In this document: piece by piece, positions 26,930 through 37,885 of the stretch | How positions within the stretch are numbered: the first letter of the stretch is position 1 | Layout of the letters: each line of letters begins with the position of its first letter | From: Streptomyces sp. CT34 | GTDB lineage: Bacteria > Actinomycetota > Actinomycetes > Streptomycetales > Streptomycetaceae | Assembly (NCBI RefSeq): GCF_000805335.1 | Contig: NZ_KN708638.1 | Coordinates: 4,169,201-4,233,200, forward strand | Length of the DNA stretch: 64,000 bases | Direction of reading: 5' to 3' | Notes under the pieces: generated by a model | The model's input: only the letters and a program-made list of their open reading frames with translations | The model's database searches: none | Told to the model about the DNA's origin: nothing | Translations under genes and position numbers: made by a program

Positions 26930-27002
26930 GCGGCTACCAGGACTTGAACCTGGGGCCTCTTCCTTATCAGGGAAGCGCTCTAACCGTCTGAGCTATAGCC
27001 GC
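26930..27002 (-). tRNA. tRNA-Ile (anticodon GAT)
   Basis: 73 nt. Acceptor GCGGCTA/TAGCCGC, T arm CCAGG-TTCAAGT-CCTGG and anticodon loop CTGATAA (GAT) are all intact. It lies downstream of gyrA-DUF3566, the usual actinobacterial position. Confidence 0.96.
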
Positions 27003-27089
27003 TCGTTCGCTGCACCGAAAGATTAGCGCACTTCAGAGGCGTTCCCAAAATCGGTTCCCGGGGCCCCGGGAACGCCCGCGCGCGAGGGC

Positions 27090-27791
27090 TCACTCGTCCT
27101 CCGCGAGGGTCAGCTCCACACCGCCGACGAAGCCGGCCGACAGGTTGTAGATGAACGAGCCGAGCGTGGCCAGCGCGGTCGCCAGGACCACGTCGATCAC
27201 CGCGATGACGGAGGTGAACAGCAGCACCCGCGGCAGCGAGAGGAACGACTGGAGGTCGAAGCCGCCGCCGTCCGCCGATCCGGTCGCCTCGCTGATCGTC
27301 CTGCCGACGGTGGAGAAGACGCCCATCGCGTTCATCACCATCCACAGCACCGTCACCGCCACGACCGTGCAGATGCCCAGCGCGATGGACAGCAGAAAGC
27401 TCACCTTCATCACCGACCACGGGTCGGTACGCGCCACCCGGAGCCGGGCCTTGCGCGTCCTCGGGGCCGTGCCGGCACCCGTACGCGGCTTCCGCACCGC
27501 CTGCCCGGCGCCGTCCTGCCCGCCGGCCGTGCGGTACGCCTGGGGCGGCTGGTAGGGCTCCTGTGGGCCGCCCTGCGGCTTCACCTGGCCGCCGGTCCGG
27601 GCCTGCGGCTGGGGTTGTGGTTGGGGCTGTCGGGTATCGGCCATGGTTCCCCCCTCGTGGGCACCGTCGTCCCGGGTGCCTTCGGACATGGAAGAGCCAC
27701 GGGCGCCGTCTTCCGTCACGGTTGCGGGTCCCGACGGGGAGTCCTCGCCGACTCCCGGTCCGCCCGCCGCAGCGCCCGTGGCTCCACTCAC
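27090..27791 (-). CDS. DUF3566 domain membrane protein
   Basis: 233 residues, GTG start 14 bp after the gyrA stop, so co-transcribed with gyrA. The N-terminal 110 residues are disordered, with a QPQPQPQPQ run. The DUF3566 domain starts at RLRVARTDPWSVMKVSF and has two membrane helices (about 128-150 and 180-205) and a conserved amphipathic end (LGSFIYNLSAGFVGGVELTLAEDE). Linked to gyrA in most actinobacteria; function unknown. The true start could lie further in (ATG codons near residues 35 and 50), because the N-terminus is poorly conserved. Confidence 0.88.
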   Translation of the reverse strand: MSGATGAAAGGPGVGEDSPSGPATVTEDGARGSSMSEGTRDDGAHEGGTMADTRQPQPQPQPQARTGGQVKPQGGPQEPYQPPQAYRTAGGQDGAGQAVRKPRTGAGTAPRTRKARLRVARTDPWSVMKVSFLLSIALGICTVVAVTVLWMVMNAMGVFSTVGRTISEATGSADGGGFDLQSFLSLPRVLLFTSVIAVIDVVLATALATLGSFIYNLSAGFVGGVELTLAEDE

Positions 27792-27805
27792 GACCTACTC
27801 CTCGG

Positions 27806-30430
<2,625 letters not shown>

Positions 30431-30480
30431 GGTGGTTCAAAGTCCTTTCGAGCTGCGGCTGTTGTTCGGGCCGACAGGGC

Positions 30481-32535
30481 TCAGATGTCGAGGAAGCGGA
30501 CGTCCTTGGCGTTGCGCTGGATGAACGAACGGCGTGCCTCGACGTCCTCGCCCATCAGCACGGAGAACAGGTCGTCCGCGCGGGCCGCGTCGTCCAGCGA
30601 GACCTGGCCGAGGACACGGTGGTCGGTGTCCATGGTCGTGATGCGCAGCTCCTCGGCGTTCATCTCGCCGAGACCCTTGAACCGCTGGATGGAGTCCTCG
30701 CGGATCCGCTTGCCGTTCTGCTTGCCGAGCTCGAGCAGCGCGTCCCGCTCGCGGTCGGAGTAGGCGTACTCGAAGTCGTCCCGGCCCCACTTGATCTTGT
30801 ACAGCGGCGGGCGCGAGAGGTAGACGTGCCCGGCCTCGACCAGCGGACGCATGAAGCGGAACAGGAAGGTGAGCAGCAGGGTGTTGATGTGCTGGCCGTC
30901 GACATCGGCGTCCGCCATCAGAATGATCTTGTGGTAGCGGAGCTTCTCGATGTCGAAGTCCTCGTGGACTCCGGTGCCGAAGGCCGAGATCAGCGCCTGG
31001 ACCTCGTTGTTCTGAAGGATCTTGTCGACCCGGGCCTTCTCGACGTTGAGGATCTTGCCGCGGATCGGGAGGATCGCCTGGTACTCCGGGTTGCGGCCGG
31101 ACTTGGCCGAGCCGCCGGCGGAGTCGCCCTCGACGATGAAGATCTCGCACTTCGTCGGGTCGTTGGACTGGCAGTCGCTCAGCTTGCCGGGCAGCGACGC
31201 CGTCTCCAGCAGCCCCTTGCGGCGGGTCAGGTCGCGCGCCTTGCGGGCCGCGACCCGCGCTGTCGCCGCCTGGATGCCCTTGCGGATGATGTCCGCGGCC
31301 TCGTTGGGGTTGCGGTCCAGCCAGTCGGTGAGGTGCTCGTGGACGACCTTCTGGACGAAGGTCTTGGCCTCGGTGTTGCCCAGCTTGGTCTTGGTCTGGC
31401 CCTCGAACTGCGGCTCGCCGAGCTTGACCGAGATGATCGCCGTCAGACCCTCGCGGATGTCCTCACCCGTGAGGTTGTCGTCCTTCTCGCGCAGCAGCTT
31501 CTTGTCGCGGGCGTAGCGGTTGATCAGGCCAGTCAGCGCGGCACGGAAGCCCTCTTCGTGGGTGCCGCCCTCGTGGGTGTGGATGGTGTTGGCGAAGCTG
31601 TAGACACCCTCGCTGTACTGAGTGTTCCACTGCATCGCGATCTCGACCGAGAGCATCCGCTCCTTGTCCTCGGCCTCCACCGCGATCACGCTCGGGTGCA
31701 CCAGCTCGCCCTTGCGCGAGTTCAGGTACTTCACGAAGTCGACGATGCCGCCCTCGTAGTGGTACCGGACCGAGAGCGCGTTGCCGTCCTCGTCCACGTG
31801 GTCCGGGCGCTCGTCCTTCAGCGCGATCGTCAGACCCTTGTTGAGGAACGCCATCTCCTGGAAGCGCCGGGACAGCGTCTCGAAGCTGTACTCGGTGGTC
31901 TCGAAGATGTCGCCGTCGGCCCAGAAGGTGACGGAGGTGCCGGACTCCTCGGTGGCCTCGTGCTTGGCCAGCGGCGCGGTCGGCACACCGAGCTTGTAGT
32001 CCTGCGTCCAGCGGTAGCCGTCCGTGCGGACGTCGACGGCCACCCGCGACGACAGCGCGTTCACGACGGAGACGCCCACACCGTGCAGACCACCGGAGAC
32101 CGCGTAGCCGCCGCCGCCGAACTTGCCGCCGGCGTGCAGCACCGTCAGCACGACCTCGACGGCCGGCTTGTTCTCGGACGGCACGATGCCGACGGGGATG
32201 CCGCGGCCGTTGTCGACGACGCGGACACCGCCGTCGGCCAGGATCGTCACGTCGATGGTGTCCGCATGCCCGGCCAGCGCCTCGTCGACCGAGTTGTCCA
32301 CGACCTCGTACACGAGGTGGTGCAGACCGCGTTCGCCCGTCGAGCCGATGTACATGCCGGGGCGCTTGCGGACCGCGTCCAAGCCCTCAAGGACGGTGAT
32401 CGCGCTGGCGTCGTACGACTTCTCCACCGAGGAGTCGCCCACGGCACCTGCGGGAACCCCCTCTTCGGTAGAAGCCATGTTGTTCTCGTTGAGGTCGCCG
32501 GAGTCGGCCACGAAGCGCCCTTTCTGGCACAGCAC
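30481..32535 (-). CDS. gyrB: DNA gyrase subunit B
   Basis: 684 residues from GTG at 32533-32535, chosen because GGAAGG lies five bases upstream and the N-terminus (MLCQKGRFVADSG) matches Streptomyces GyrB. The frame is open 40 codons further, and ATG at 32480 is an internal alternative. GHKL ATPase motifs EVVDNSVDEAL, DNGRGIP and GGLHGVG occupy the N-terminal half. The TOPRIM motifs EGDSAGGSAKSGR and DADVDG, and the GyrB C-terminus (QRFKGLGEMN), follow. Complete and unremarkable, with no aminocoumarin-type second copy in the window. Confidence 0.97.
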   Translation of the reverse strand: MLCQKGRFVADSGDLNENNMASTEEGVPAGAVGDSSVEKSYDASAITVLEGLDAVRKRPGMYIGSTGERGLHHLVYEVVDNSVDEALAGHADTIDVTILADGGVRVVDNGRGIPVGIVPSENKPAVEVVLTVLHAGGKFGGGGYAVSGGLHGVGVSVVNALSSRVAVDVRTDGYRWTQDYKLGVPTAPLAKHEATEESGTSVTFWADGDIFETTEYSFETLSRRFQEMAFLNKGLTIALKDERPDHVDEDGNALSVRYHYEGGIVDFVKYLNSRKGELVHPSVIAVEAEDKERMLSVEIAMQWNTQYSEGVYSFANTIHTHEGGTHEEGFRAALTGLINRYARDKKLLREKDDNLTGEDIREGLTAIISVKLGEPQFEGQTKTKLGNTEAKTFVQKVVHEHLTDWLDRNPNEAADIIRKGIQAATARVAARKARDLTRRKGLLETASLPGKLSDCQSNDPTKCEIFIVEGDSAGGSAKSGRNPEYQAILPIRGKILNVEKARVDKILQNNEVQALISAFGTGVHEDFDIEKLRYHKIILMADADVDGQHINTLLLTFLFRFMRPLVEAGHVYLSRPPLYKIKWGRDDFEYAYSDRERDALLELGKQNGKRIREDSIQRFKGLGEMNAEELRITTMDTDHRVLGQVSLDDAARADDLFSVLMGEDVEARRSFIQRNAKDVRFLDI

Positions 32536-32852
32536 GAGCCCTTCCGGACCTGCGGGGAAGACCCCTGGGAAGACAGGCGGGAGCGGCTCGTCGTTCGACA
32601 TGTTCCGCGAGTGGGCGGGATTGCCTACCAGTCTACCGGTAGCGCGGACACTCATGGGGGTTTGCAGGCGCCTGAGTCGTCATGTGCCGCCCTGAACTGA
32701 CGTCCGCCGACTCCCCATATGCGAGAAGGGGCCTCAGGACGCTCAAACGGGCACTCAGCGCTTCGGGATGTCAACCGGCGGCTACCGTTTACGGAGTCTC
32801 ATGCGTCACACGTGTTTACACGCGCCCTACGCCCCGTCCCGCCGCTCGATCC

Positions 32853-32866
32853 GTTTCACGTGAAAC
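32853..32866. other. parS site, perfect (gyrB-DUF721 intergenic)
   Basis: GTTTCACGTGAAAC, flanked by CC/GG that extend the symmetry. Confidence 0.95.
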
Positions 32867-32878
32867 GGCCCGGACAGC

Positions 32879-32920
32879 GAGGCGGGGGCGGTGTTTCATG
32901 TGAAACACCGCCCCCGCCTC
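32879..32920 (-). terminator. Palindromic terminator with parS-like apex
   Basis: 20-bp arms (32879-32898 and 32901-32920) pair perfectly around a two-base centre, 26 bases beyond the DUF721 stop on the minus strand. The apex is GTTTCATGTGAAAC (32893-32906), one base from parS. Confidence 0.8.
32893..32906. other. Degenerate parS-like site
   Basis: GTTTCATGTGAAAC, one mismatch, at the apex of the palindrome at 32879-32920 and 26 bp from the perfect site. Confidence 0.6.
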
Positions 32921-32946
32921 ACGCCGGGATCTCCTCGCGCCGGGAT

Positions 32947-33480
32947 CTAGCCGTAGGTATCGCCAGGGCCCTTGCTGCCGGGCGCCCGCAGCGGCCCGTA
33001 CCGGCGGGCAGGGCCACCGGGCCCCAACACCTTGATCATCTTGACCGTGCCATGGCCCAGGTCCTGATTCAGCCGGGCCACCAGCTGCGGCGCCAGCAGC
33101 CGCAGCTGCGTCGCCCAGGCCGTCGAATCGCACTGCACCGTCAGGACTCGGGCGTCCTCGTCGTACCGCTGCGGCTCGCAGTGCTGCGCCACCTCGGGCC
33201 CCACCAGCTGCGGCCAGCGACCCATCACCCCGCCGACCGCCGCCGGGGTCTCCCAGCCGCGCTCGGTGATCAGCCGGTTGATCGCGGCACCCAGCGACAG
33301 CGGGTCGCGGCCGTCCGCCCGCGCACCCGAGCGCAGCCCGCCGCGCCGGGCCTGCTTCTTCTGCTGCGCCGCAGCCCCCCGGGCGCGGGCCTGCTCCTTG
33401 GCGGCGACCAGCGCCTGACGGGCCAGATCCACACCCGACAACTCCGGCATCCGGGGCCGCTCCGGCTGCGGTTCGGTCAC
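32947..33480 (-). CDS. DUF721 (DciA-like) protein
   Basis: 177 residues, GTG start whose GTGA overlaps the recF stop (translational coupling). The conserved DUF721 core is LGAAINRLITERGWETPAAVGGVMGRWPQLVGPEVAQHCEPQ followed by a beta/KH-like half (LTVQCDSTAWATQLRLLAPQLVARLNQDLG). An Ala/Gln/Arg-rich N-terminus precedes it. DciA is the loader/operator of DnaB helicase in bacteria without DnaC, and Streptomyces has none, so a role in helicase loading fits its position in the dnaA-dnaN-recF block. Confidence 0.88.
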   Translation of the reverse strand: MTEPQPERPRMPELSGVDLARQALVAAKEQARARGAAAQQKKQARRGGLRSGARADGRDPLSLGAAINRLITERGWETPAAVGGVMGRWPQLVGPEVAQHCEPQRYDEDARVLTVQCDSTAWATQLRLLAPQLVARLNQDLGHGTVKMIKVLGPGGPARRYGPLRAPGSKGPGDTYG

Positions 33481-34649
33481 CGGTCCACCTTCTCCACGAC
33501 GCCGTCGGACACCGCGTAGCGCGCCCCGGTCAGCACCCCCGGCACATCGTCGTCCACCGCCGCCGTCACCAGCACCTGCTCGCCCGGCGCGACCAACTCC
33601 GCCAGCCGCTCCCGGCGCCGTGTGTCCAGCTCGGCGAAGACATCGTCGAGAACGAGCACCGGCTCATTGCCCTCGGACCGCAGCAGCTCGTACGACGCCA
33701 GCCGCAGCGCCAGCGCGTACGACCAGGACTCACCGTGGCTGGCATAGCCCTTAGCCGGCAACTGCCCCAGCTTCAGCAGCAGATCGTCGCGGTGCGGCCC
33801 GACCAGGGTCACGCCGCGCTCGATCTCGTTCTTGCGGGCCTCGCCCAGCGCTGCCAGCAGCACGCCGTACAGCTCCTCGCGGTTCGCCGCGGCGGCCATC
33901 GCCTCGCCCGCGGAACCGCGGTACTCCAGCCCCAACGGCCCGCCGCCCGGGGCCAGTTGCTCGTACGCCTTGTCCGCCAGCGGGCGCAGCGCGGCGATCA
34001 GATCGAGCCGCTGCGCGAGCAGCTCGGCCCCCGCGCGGGCCAGATGCTGATCCCAGACGTCCAGCGTCGACAGGTCCGCCCCCACGCTCGAATCCGCTCG
34101 CGCGGGAGGTGCCCCCCTCCGCCCGTCGTGCCGGCGGGCCAGCGCCGCCGTCTTCAGCAGGGTGTTGCGCTGCTTGAGGACGCGGTCGTAGTCGGAGCGC
34201 ACCCCCGCCATCCGCGGCGAACGGGCGGTGATCAGCTCGTCGAGGAACCGCCGGCGCTCGCCGGGGTCGCCCTTGACCAGCGCCAGATCCTCCGGCGCGA
34301 ACAGCACGGTGCGGACGATCCCCAGCACATCGCGCGGCCTGACCTGCGACGACCTGTTGATCCGGGCGCGGTTCGCCTTGCCCGGATTGAGCTCCAGCTC
34401 CACCAGCTGCTGCCGTTCGCCCTGGACGACCGCGGCCCGGATGATCGCCCGGTCCGCGCCCATCCGCACCAGCGGCGCGTCCGAGGCGACCCGGTGGCTG
34501 CCGAGCGTGGCCAGATAGCCGACGGCCTCGACAAGGTTCGTCTTGCCCTGCCCGTTGGGGCCGACGAAGGCCGTGACGCCCGGGTCGAGCGGGACCTCGA
34601 CCCGGGCGTACGAGCGGAAGTCGGCGAGCGACAGATGCGATACGTGCAT
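33477..34649 (-). CDS. recF: RecF recombination/repair ATPase
   Basis: 390 residues, ATG start. SMC-like ABC ATPase with Walker A GPNGQGKTNL at about 30-39, signature-like segment in the C-terminal half and Walker B VLVLDDVFAELD. RecF with RecO and RecR loads RecA at single-strand gaps during replication repair. A Pro/Arg-rich loop near residue 180 (RRGAPPARADS) is an insertion relative to most RecF. Between gnd and DUF721 on the minus strand. Confidence 0.96.
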   Translation of the reverse strand: MHVSHLSLADFRSYARVEVPLDPGVTAFVGPNGQGKTNLVEAVGYLATLGSHRVASDAPLVRMGADRAIIRAAVVQGERQQLVELELNPGKANRARINRSSQVRPRDVLGIVRTVLFAPEDLALVKGDPGERRRFLDELITARSPRMAGVRSDYDRVLKQRNTLLKTAALARRHDGRRGAPPARADSSVGADLSTLDVWDQHLARAGAELLAQRLDLIAALRPLADKAYEQLAPGGGPLGLEYRGSAGEAMAAAANREELYGVLLAALGEARKNEIERGVTLVGPHRDDLLLKLGQLPAKGYASHGESWSYALALRLASYELLRSEGNEPVLVLDDVFAELDTRRRERLAELVAPGEQVLVTAAVDDDVPGVLTGARYAVSDGVVEKVDR

Positions 34650-34691
34650 AGCTACGCGCCGACCTCCCCCGGCTGCCGAGCTGGTTGCTGC

Positions 34692-35570
34692 TTACTTCTT
34701 GCTCTCGACCGCGTGGCCACCGAACTGGTTGCGCAGCGCGGCGATCATCTTCATCTGCGGGGAGTCGTCCTGGCGGGACGCGAAGCGTGCGAACAGCGAC
34801 GCCGTGATCGCGGGCAGCGGTACCGCGTTGTCGATGGCGGCTTCCACGGTCCAGCGGCCCTCACCGGAGTCCTGTGCGAAACCGCGCAGCTTCTCCAGGT
34901 GCTCGTCCTCGTCGAGGGCGTTGACGGCCAGGTCCAGCAGCCAGGAGCGGATGACCGTGCCCTCCTGCCAGGAGCGGAAGATCTCGCGCACGTCGGTGAC
35001 CGAGTCGACCTTCTCCAGCAGCTCCCAGCCCTCGGCGTACGCCTGCATCATCGCGTACTCGATGCCGTTGTGGACCATCTTCGCGAAGTGGCCCGCACCC
35101 ACCTTGCCGGCGTGGACGGAGCCGAACTCGCCCTCGGGCTTGAGGGCGTCGAAGATCGGCTGCACCGTGGCGACGTTCTCCTTGCCGCCGCCGTACATCA
35201 GGGCGTAGCCGTTCTCCAGGCCCCAGACGCCGCCGGAGACACCGCAGTCCACGAAGCCGATGCCCTTGGCGGCCAGCTCCTCGGCGTGCTTCTCGTCGTC
35301 GGTCCAACGGGAGTTGCCGCCGTCCACGACGATGTCGCCGGGCGAGAGCAGCTCCGCCAGCTCATCGATCGTCGCCTGGGTGGCGGCACCGGCCGGAACC
35401 ATGACCCAGACCACCCGCGGGCCCTTGAGCTTGTCCACAAGCGCCTTGAGGCTGTCCACATCGGCCAGGTCGGGGTTGCGGTCGTATCCGATGACGGTGT
35501 GGCCTGCGCGGCGAATGCGCTCGCGCATATTGCCGCCCATCTTGCCGAGACCGACGAGACCGAGCTCCAT
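34692..35570 (-). CDS. gnd: 6-phosphogluconate dehydrogenase (decarboxylating), short type
   Basis: 292 residues from ATG at 35568-35570; an upstream in-frame GTG at 35642 is not preceded by a ribosome site. NAD(P)-binding GLVGLGKMGGNM at the start, substrate motif DCGVSGG-WGL and KMVHNGIEYAMMQAYAEG. At about 290 residues it is the YqeC/GntZ-type short enzyme, not the 470-residue Gnd. Oxidises 6-phosphogluconate to ribulose 5-phosphate. Usually found between dnaN and recF in Streptomyces. Confidence 0.93.
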   Translation of the reverse strand: MELGLVGLGKMGGNMRERIRRAGHTVIGYDRNPDLADVDSLKALVDKLKGPRVVWVMVPAGAATQATIDELAELLSPGDIVVDGGNSRWTDDEKHAEELAAKGIGFVDCGVSGGVWGLENGYALMYGGGKENVATVQPIFDALKPEGEFGSVHAGKVGAGHFAKMVHNGIEYAMMQAYAEGWELLEKVDSVTDVREIFRSWQEGTVIRSWLLDLAVNALDEDEHLEKLRGFAQDSGEGRWTVEAAIDNAVPLPAITASLFARFASRQDDSPQMKMIAALRNQFGGHAVESKK

Positions 35571-35663
35571 CAGAGACCCTCTTTGCACGTAGTCGTTGCT
35601 GTTCGTACCTGAGTCCGAGCCTACGCCCGCGACCTCGTGCACAGCTGTGGGCTCAGCCGCTCA

Positions 35664-35699
35664 TCAGGGCCCGTCAGCCGGTCGGCAGAAGGGCCCTGA
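35664..35699 (-). terminator. Possible terminator after dnaN
   Basis: 9-bp stem TCAGGGCCC/GGGCCCTGA (35664-35672 with 35691-35699), 18-base loop, 20 bases beyond the dnaN stop. Confidence 0.6.
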
Positions 35700-35718
35700 A
35701 GAAGCGGCGCCGCAGGGA

Positions 35719-36849
35719 TCAGCCCGAGAGCCGGACGGGCATGATCAGGTACTTGTACGCGTCGTCCGCCTCGGCGTCCTTGGCCGGGCGCCCGCTCAGC
35801 AGCGCGGGCTTGGTCGACGTCGTGAACGACAGCTGCGCCACCGGGGAGTCGATGGCCGACAGGCCCTCCAGGAGGAAGCCCGGGTTGAAGGCGATCGAGA
35901 TGTCGTCGCCGTCCAGCTCGGCGTCCACCCTCTCCACAGCCTGTGCATCGTCGCTGGAGCCGGCCTCCAGGATCAGCACGCCCTGCTCGAAGCTCAGCCG
36001 CACCGGGGTGTTCCGCTCGGCGACCAGTGCCACACGCTTGACGGCCTCGACGAACGGGGCGGTCTCGATCACCGCGACCGAATTGAACTCCGTCGGGAAG
36101 AGCGTCCGGTACTTCGGCAGGTCGCCTTCCAGCAGACGGGTCGTGGTTCGCCGCCCGGCTCCCTCGAAACCGATCAGGCCCTCGCCCTGCCCGGAGCCGG
36201 ACAGCGCCAGGGTGACGGTGTCGCCGCTGCTCAGGGACTTGGCGGTGTCCAACAGCGTCTTGGCGGGCACCAGCGCGACCGCGGAGGCGTCCGGGCTCTC
36301 CGGCTTCCACAGGAACTCGCGGACCGCGAAGCGGTAGCGGTCGGTGGAGGCCAGGGTGACCGTGTCGCCCTCGATCTCGATCCGGACGCCGGTGAGCACC
36401 GGAAGCGTGTCGTCACGGCCGGCGGCGATGGCCACCTGGGCGGCGGCAGCGGCGAAGACCTCACCGGGAACCGTGCCGGTGGCGGTGGGCATCGCGGGCA
36501 GCGACGGGTACTCCTCCACAGGAAGGGTGTGGAGGGTGAAGCGCGAGGAGCCGCACACGACGGTCACTCGTACACCGTCGGTGGAAATCTCCACCGGGCG
36601 GTTGGGGAGGGCCCGGCAGATGTCGGCGAGCAGCCGGCCGGAGACGAGGACGGTGCCCTCTTCTTCCACCTCGGCCTCCACCGAGACCCGCGCCGAGACC
36701 TCGTAGTCGAAGCCGGAGAGGCTCAGTGCGCCGTCCTCCGCCTTCAGCAGCAGGCCCGCGAGGACGGGCACCGGCGGACGGGCCGGGAGGCTCTTGGCCG
36801 CCCAGGCCACTGCCTCCGCGAGTACATCGCGCTCCACCCGGATCTTCAC
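35719..36849 (-). CDS. dnaN: DNA polymerase III beta clamp
   Basis: 376 residues from GTG at 36847-36849, which gives MKIRVERDVLAEAVAWAAK, the canonical N-terminus; the 28 codons upstream are Arg-rich and not conserved. Three tandem clamp domains of about 125 residues. The C-terminal end YKYLIMPVRLSG is the typical ligand-pocket end of DnaN (consensus MPMR/MPVR). Forms the ring clamp for the replicative polymerase. It is the left boundary of oriC. Confidence 0.97.
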   Translation of the reverse strand: MKIRVERDVLAEAVAWAAKSLPARPPVPVLAGLLLKAEDGALSLSGFDYEVSARVSVEAEVEEEGTVLVSGRLLADICRALPNRPVEISTDGVRVTVVCGSSRFTLHTLPVEEYPSLPAMPTATGTVPGEVFAAAAAQVAIAAGRDDTLPVLTGVRIEIEGDTVTLASTDRYRFAVREFLWKPESPDASAVALVPAKTLLDTAKSLSSGDTVTLALSGSGQGEGLIGFEGAGRRTTTRLLEGDLPKYRTLFPTEFNSVAVIETAPFVEAVKRVALVAERNTPVRLSFEQGVLILEAGSSDDAQAVERVDAELDGDDISIAFNPGFLLEGLSAIDSPVAQLSFTTSTKPALLSGRPAKDAEADDAYKYLIMPVRLSG

Positions 36850-37059
36850 CGGAAACCGCCTCCTGCTGTTGCTGGCTCTCGCCCTGCTGGCTCTTCGTCG
36901 TCGGCTGAGTTGCCGGAGACCAGTCTGACGCACGCCACCGACACTCGGTGCGGCTCGGGGTCAAGTCGGCTCGACCGGTGCCGGGCGCTCCGGAGGCGAG
37001 TTGTGCACAGGGCCCGATTCCGAGCGAATTCCCCGGTAGCTATCCGTGGTCGTAGTAGT

Positions 37060-37580
37060 AGGGCCTGTGGAAACCGTGGACAACTGCCTTTGCGCAGGTC
37101 AGCGCGGATTTTTTGTCCACCGCCCCTGTGGGCGGCAGCCGTGGATAAGCGGCCTCTTCTGTGGACCGCCCGAAGTTCTGCACACCCGATGCACAGGGCA
37201 GCGCTACTTCTCCCCAGTGCCGTCCCCAGGATTACCCACGTTCCCCACAGCCCAACCCACCACCTTGGTGTGACCGCTTTCACTCGGCGCGGTGAGGCCG
37301 GGTGTTGCGTTGCCGAACAGTGGACAGGGGTGTGGAGAAGCTGGGGATCACTGGGGACAACCGCGGCTCACCTGTGGGTTGCCGGTGGACAAGCTGCCCC
37401 CAGCCCTGTGGACGGAATTTCTGTCCACAACCTGTGGATCACGGTTGGCCACAATTCCACACGTCGCTGACCTTGCCCGATGGCTCGTCAGAACATCCAC
37501 CTGTGGATCCCACAGGGATAACTTTCCTCTCCCCAGGGTGTGGACGGAAGATTCTCGCCCAATCTGTGGAGAGAGGCCGT
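37060..37580. other. oriC: Chromosomal replication origin oriC (DnaA-box cluster)
   Basis: The dnaN-dnaA intergenic region (36850-37885, no genes) holds about 15 DnaA-box-like 9-mers related to TTGTCCACA. Candidate starts: 37066, 37075, 37113, 37140, 37160, 37331, 37352, 37384, 37407, 37421, 37433, 37445, 37502, 37539, 37565. They form two clusters separated by a box-poor gap at 37169-37330. Boxes on both strands occur as head-to-head pairs (37421/37433; around 37494/37502). An A/T-rich GGATTTTTTG element lies at 37107. This matches the many-box, high-GC oriC architecture of Streptomyces. Unwinding start cannot be assigned by eye. Confidence 0.92.
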
Positions 37581-37885
37581 GACCAGGCCCGGAATCGAAC
37601 AGAGACGGCGCGCTCCACAGGTTTGGGACGGCGGCGGACGGTGCCGGACAGCCCCGGAAACCGGCCCGGAACCCTCGCGGCGGACTTCAGCAGGAGCTAG
37701 CGGGAGCTCATCAGAACCTCGAAGGTGCCTTGCGGTCTCCCGAGCACCCACGGAACGGCGCTCCTGCAAGGCGGTCCGTCCGCGTCCTGACGCACCGCGC
37801 TCTCCCATACGGCGAAGGGCGCTCCGGGAACCGGTCCCGGAGCGCCCTGGATGCGCCTGTGGCGGTCGGCGGCGAGGGCCGCCCG

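Larger units (their letters stand above)
32536..32946. other. gyrB upstream region with parS and palindrome
   Basis: About 410 bp between gyrB and the DUF721 gene. It contains the gyrB promoter(s), a perfect parS at 32853 and the palindromic terminator at 32879-32920. The part nearest gyrB is relatively low in GC (around 32700-32820). Confidence 0.6.

Noticed and set aside
30619..32700. 693-codon plus-strand frame opposite gyrB
   Set aside because: Antisense shadow of gyrB with no family resemblance.
37500..37580. Additional weak DnaA boxes such as CGCTCCACA and CACAGGGATAA
   Set aside because: Two or more mismatches outside the tolerated positions; left out of the box list.
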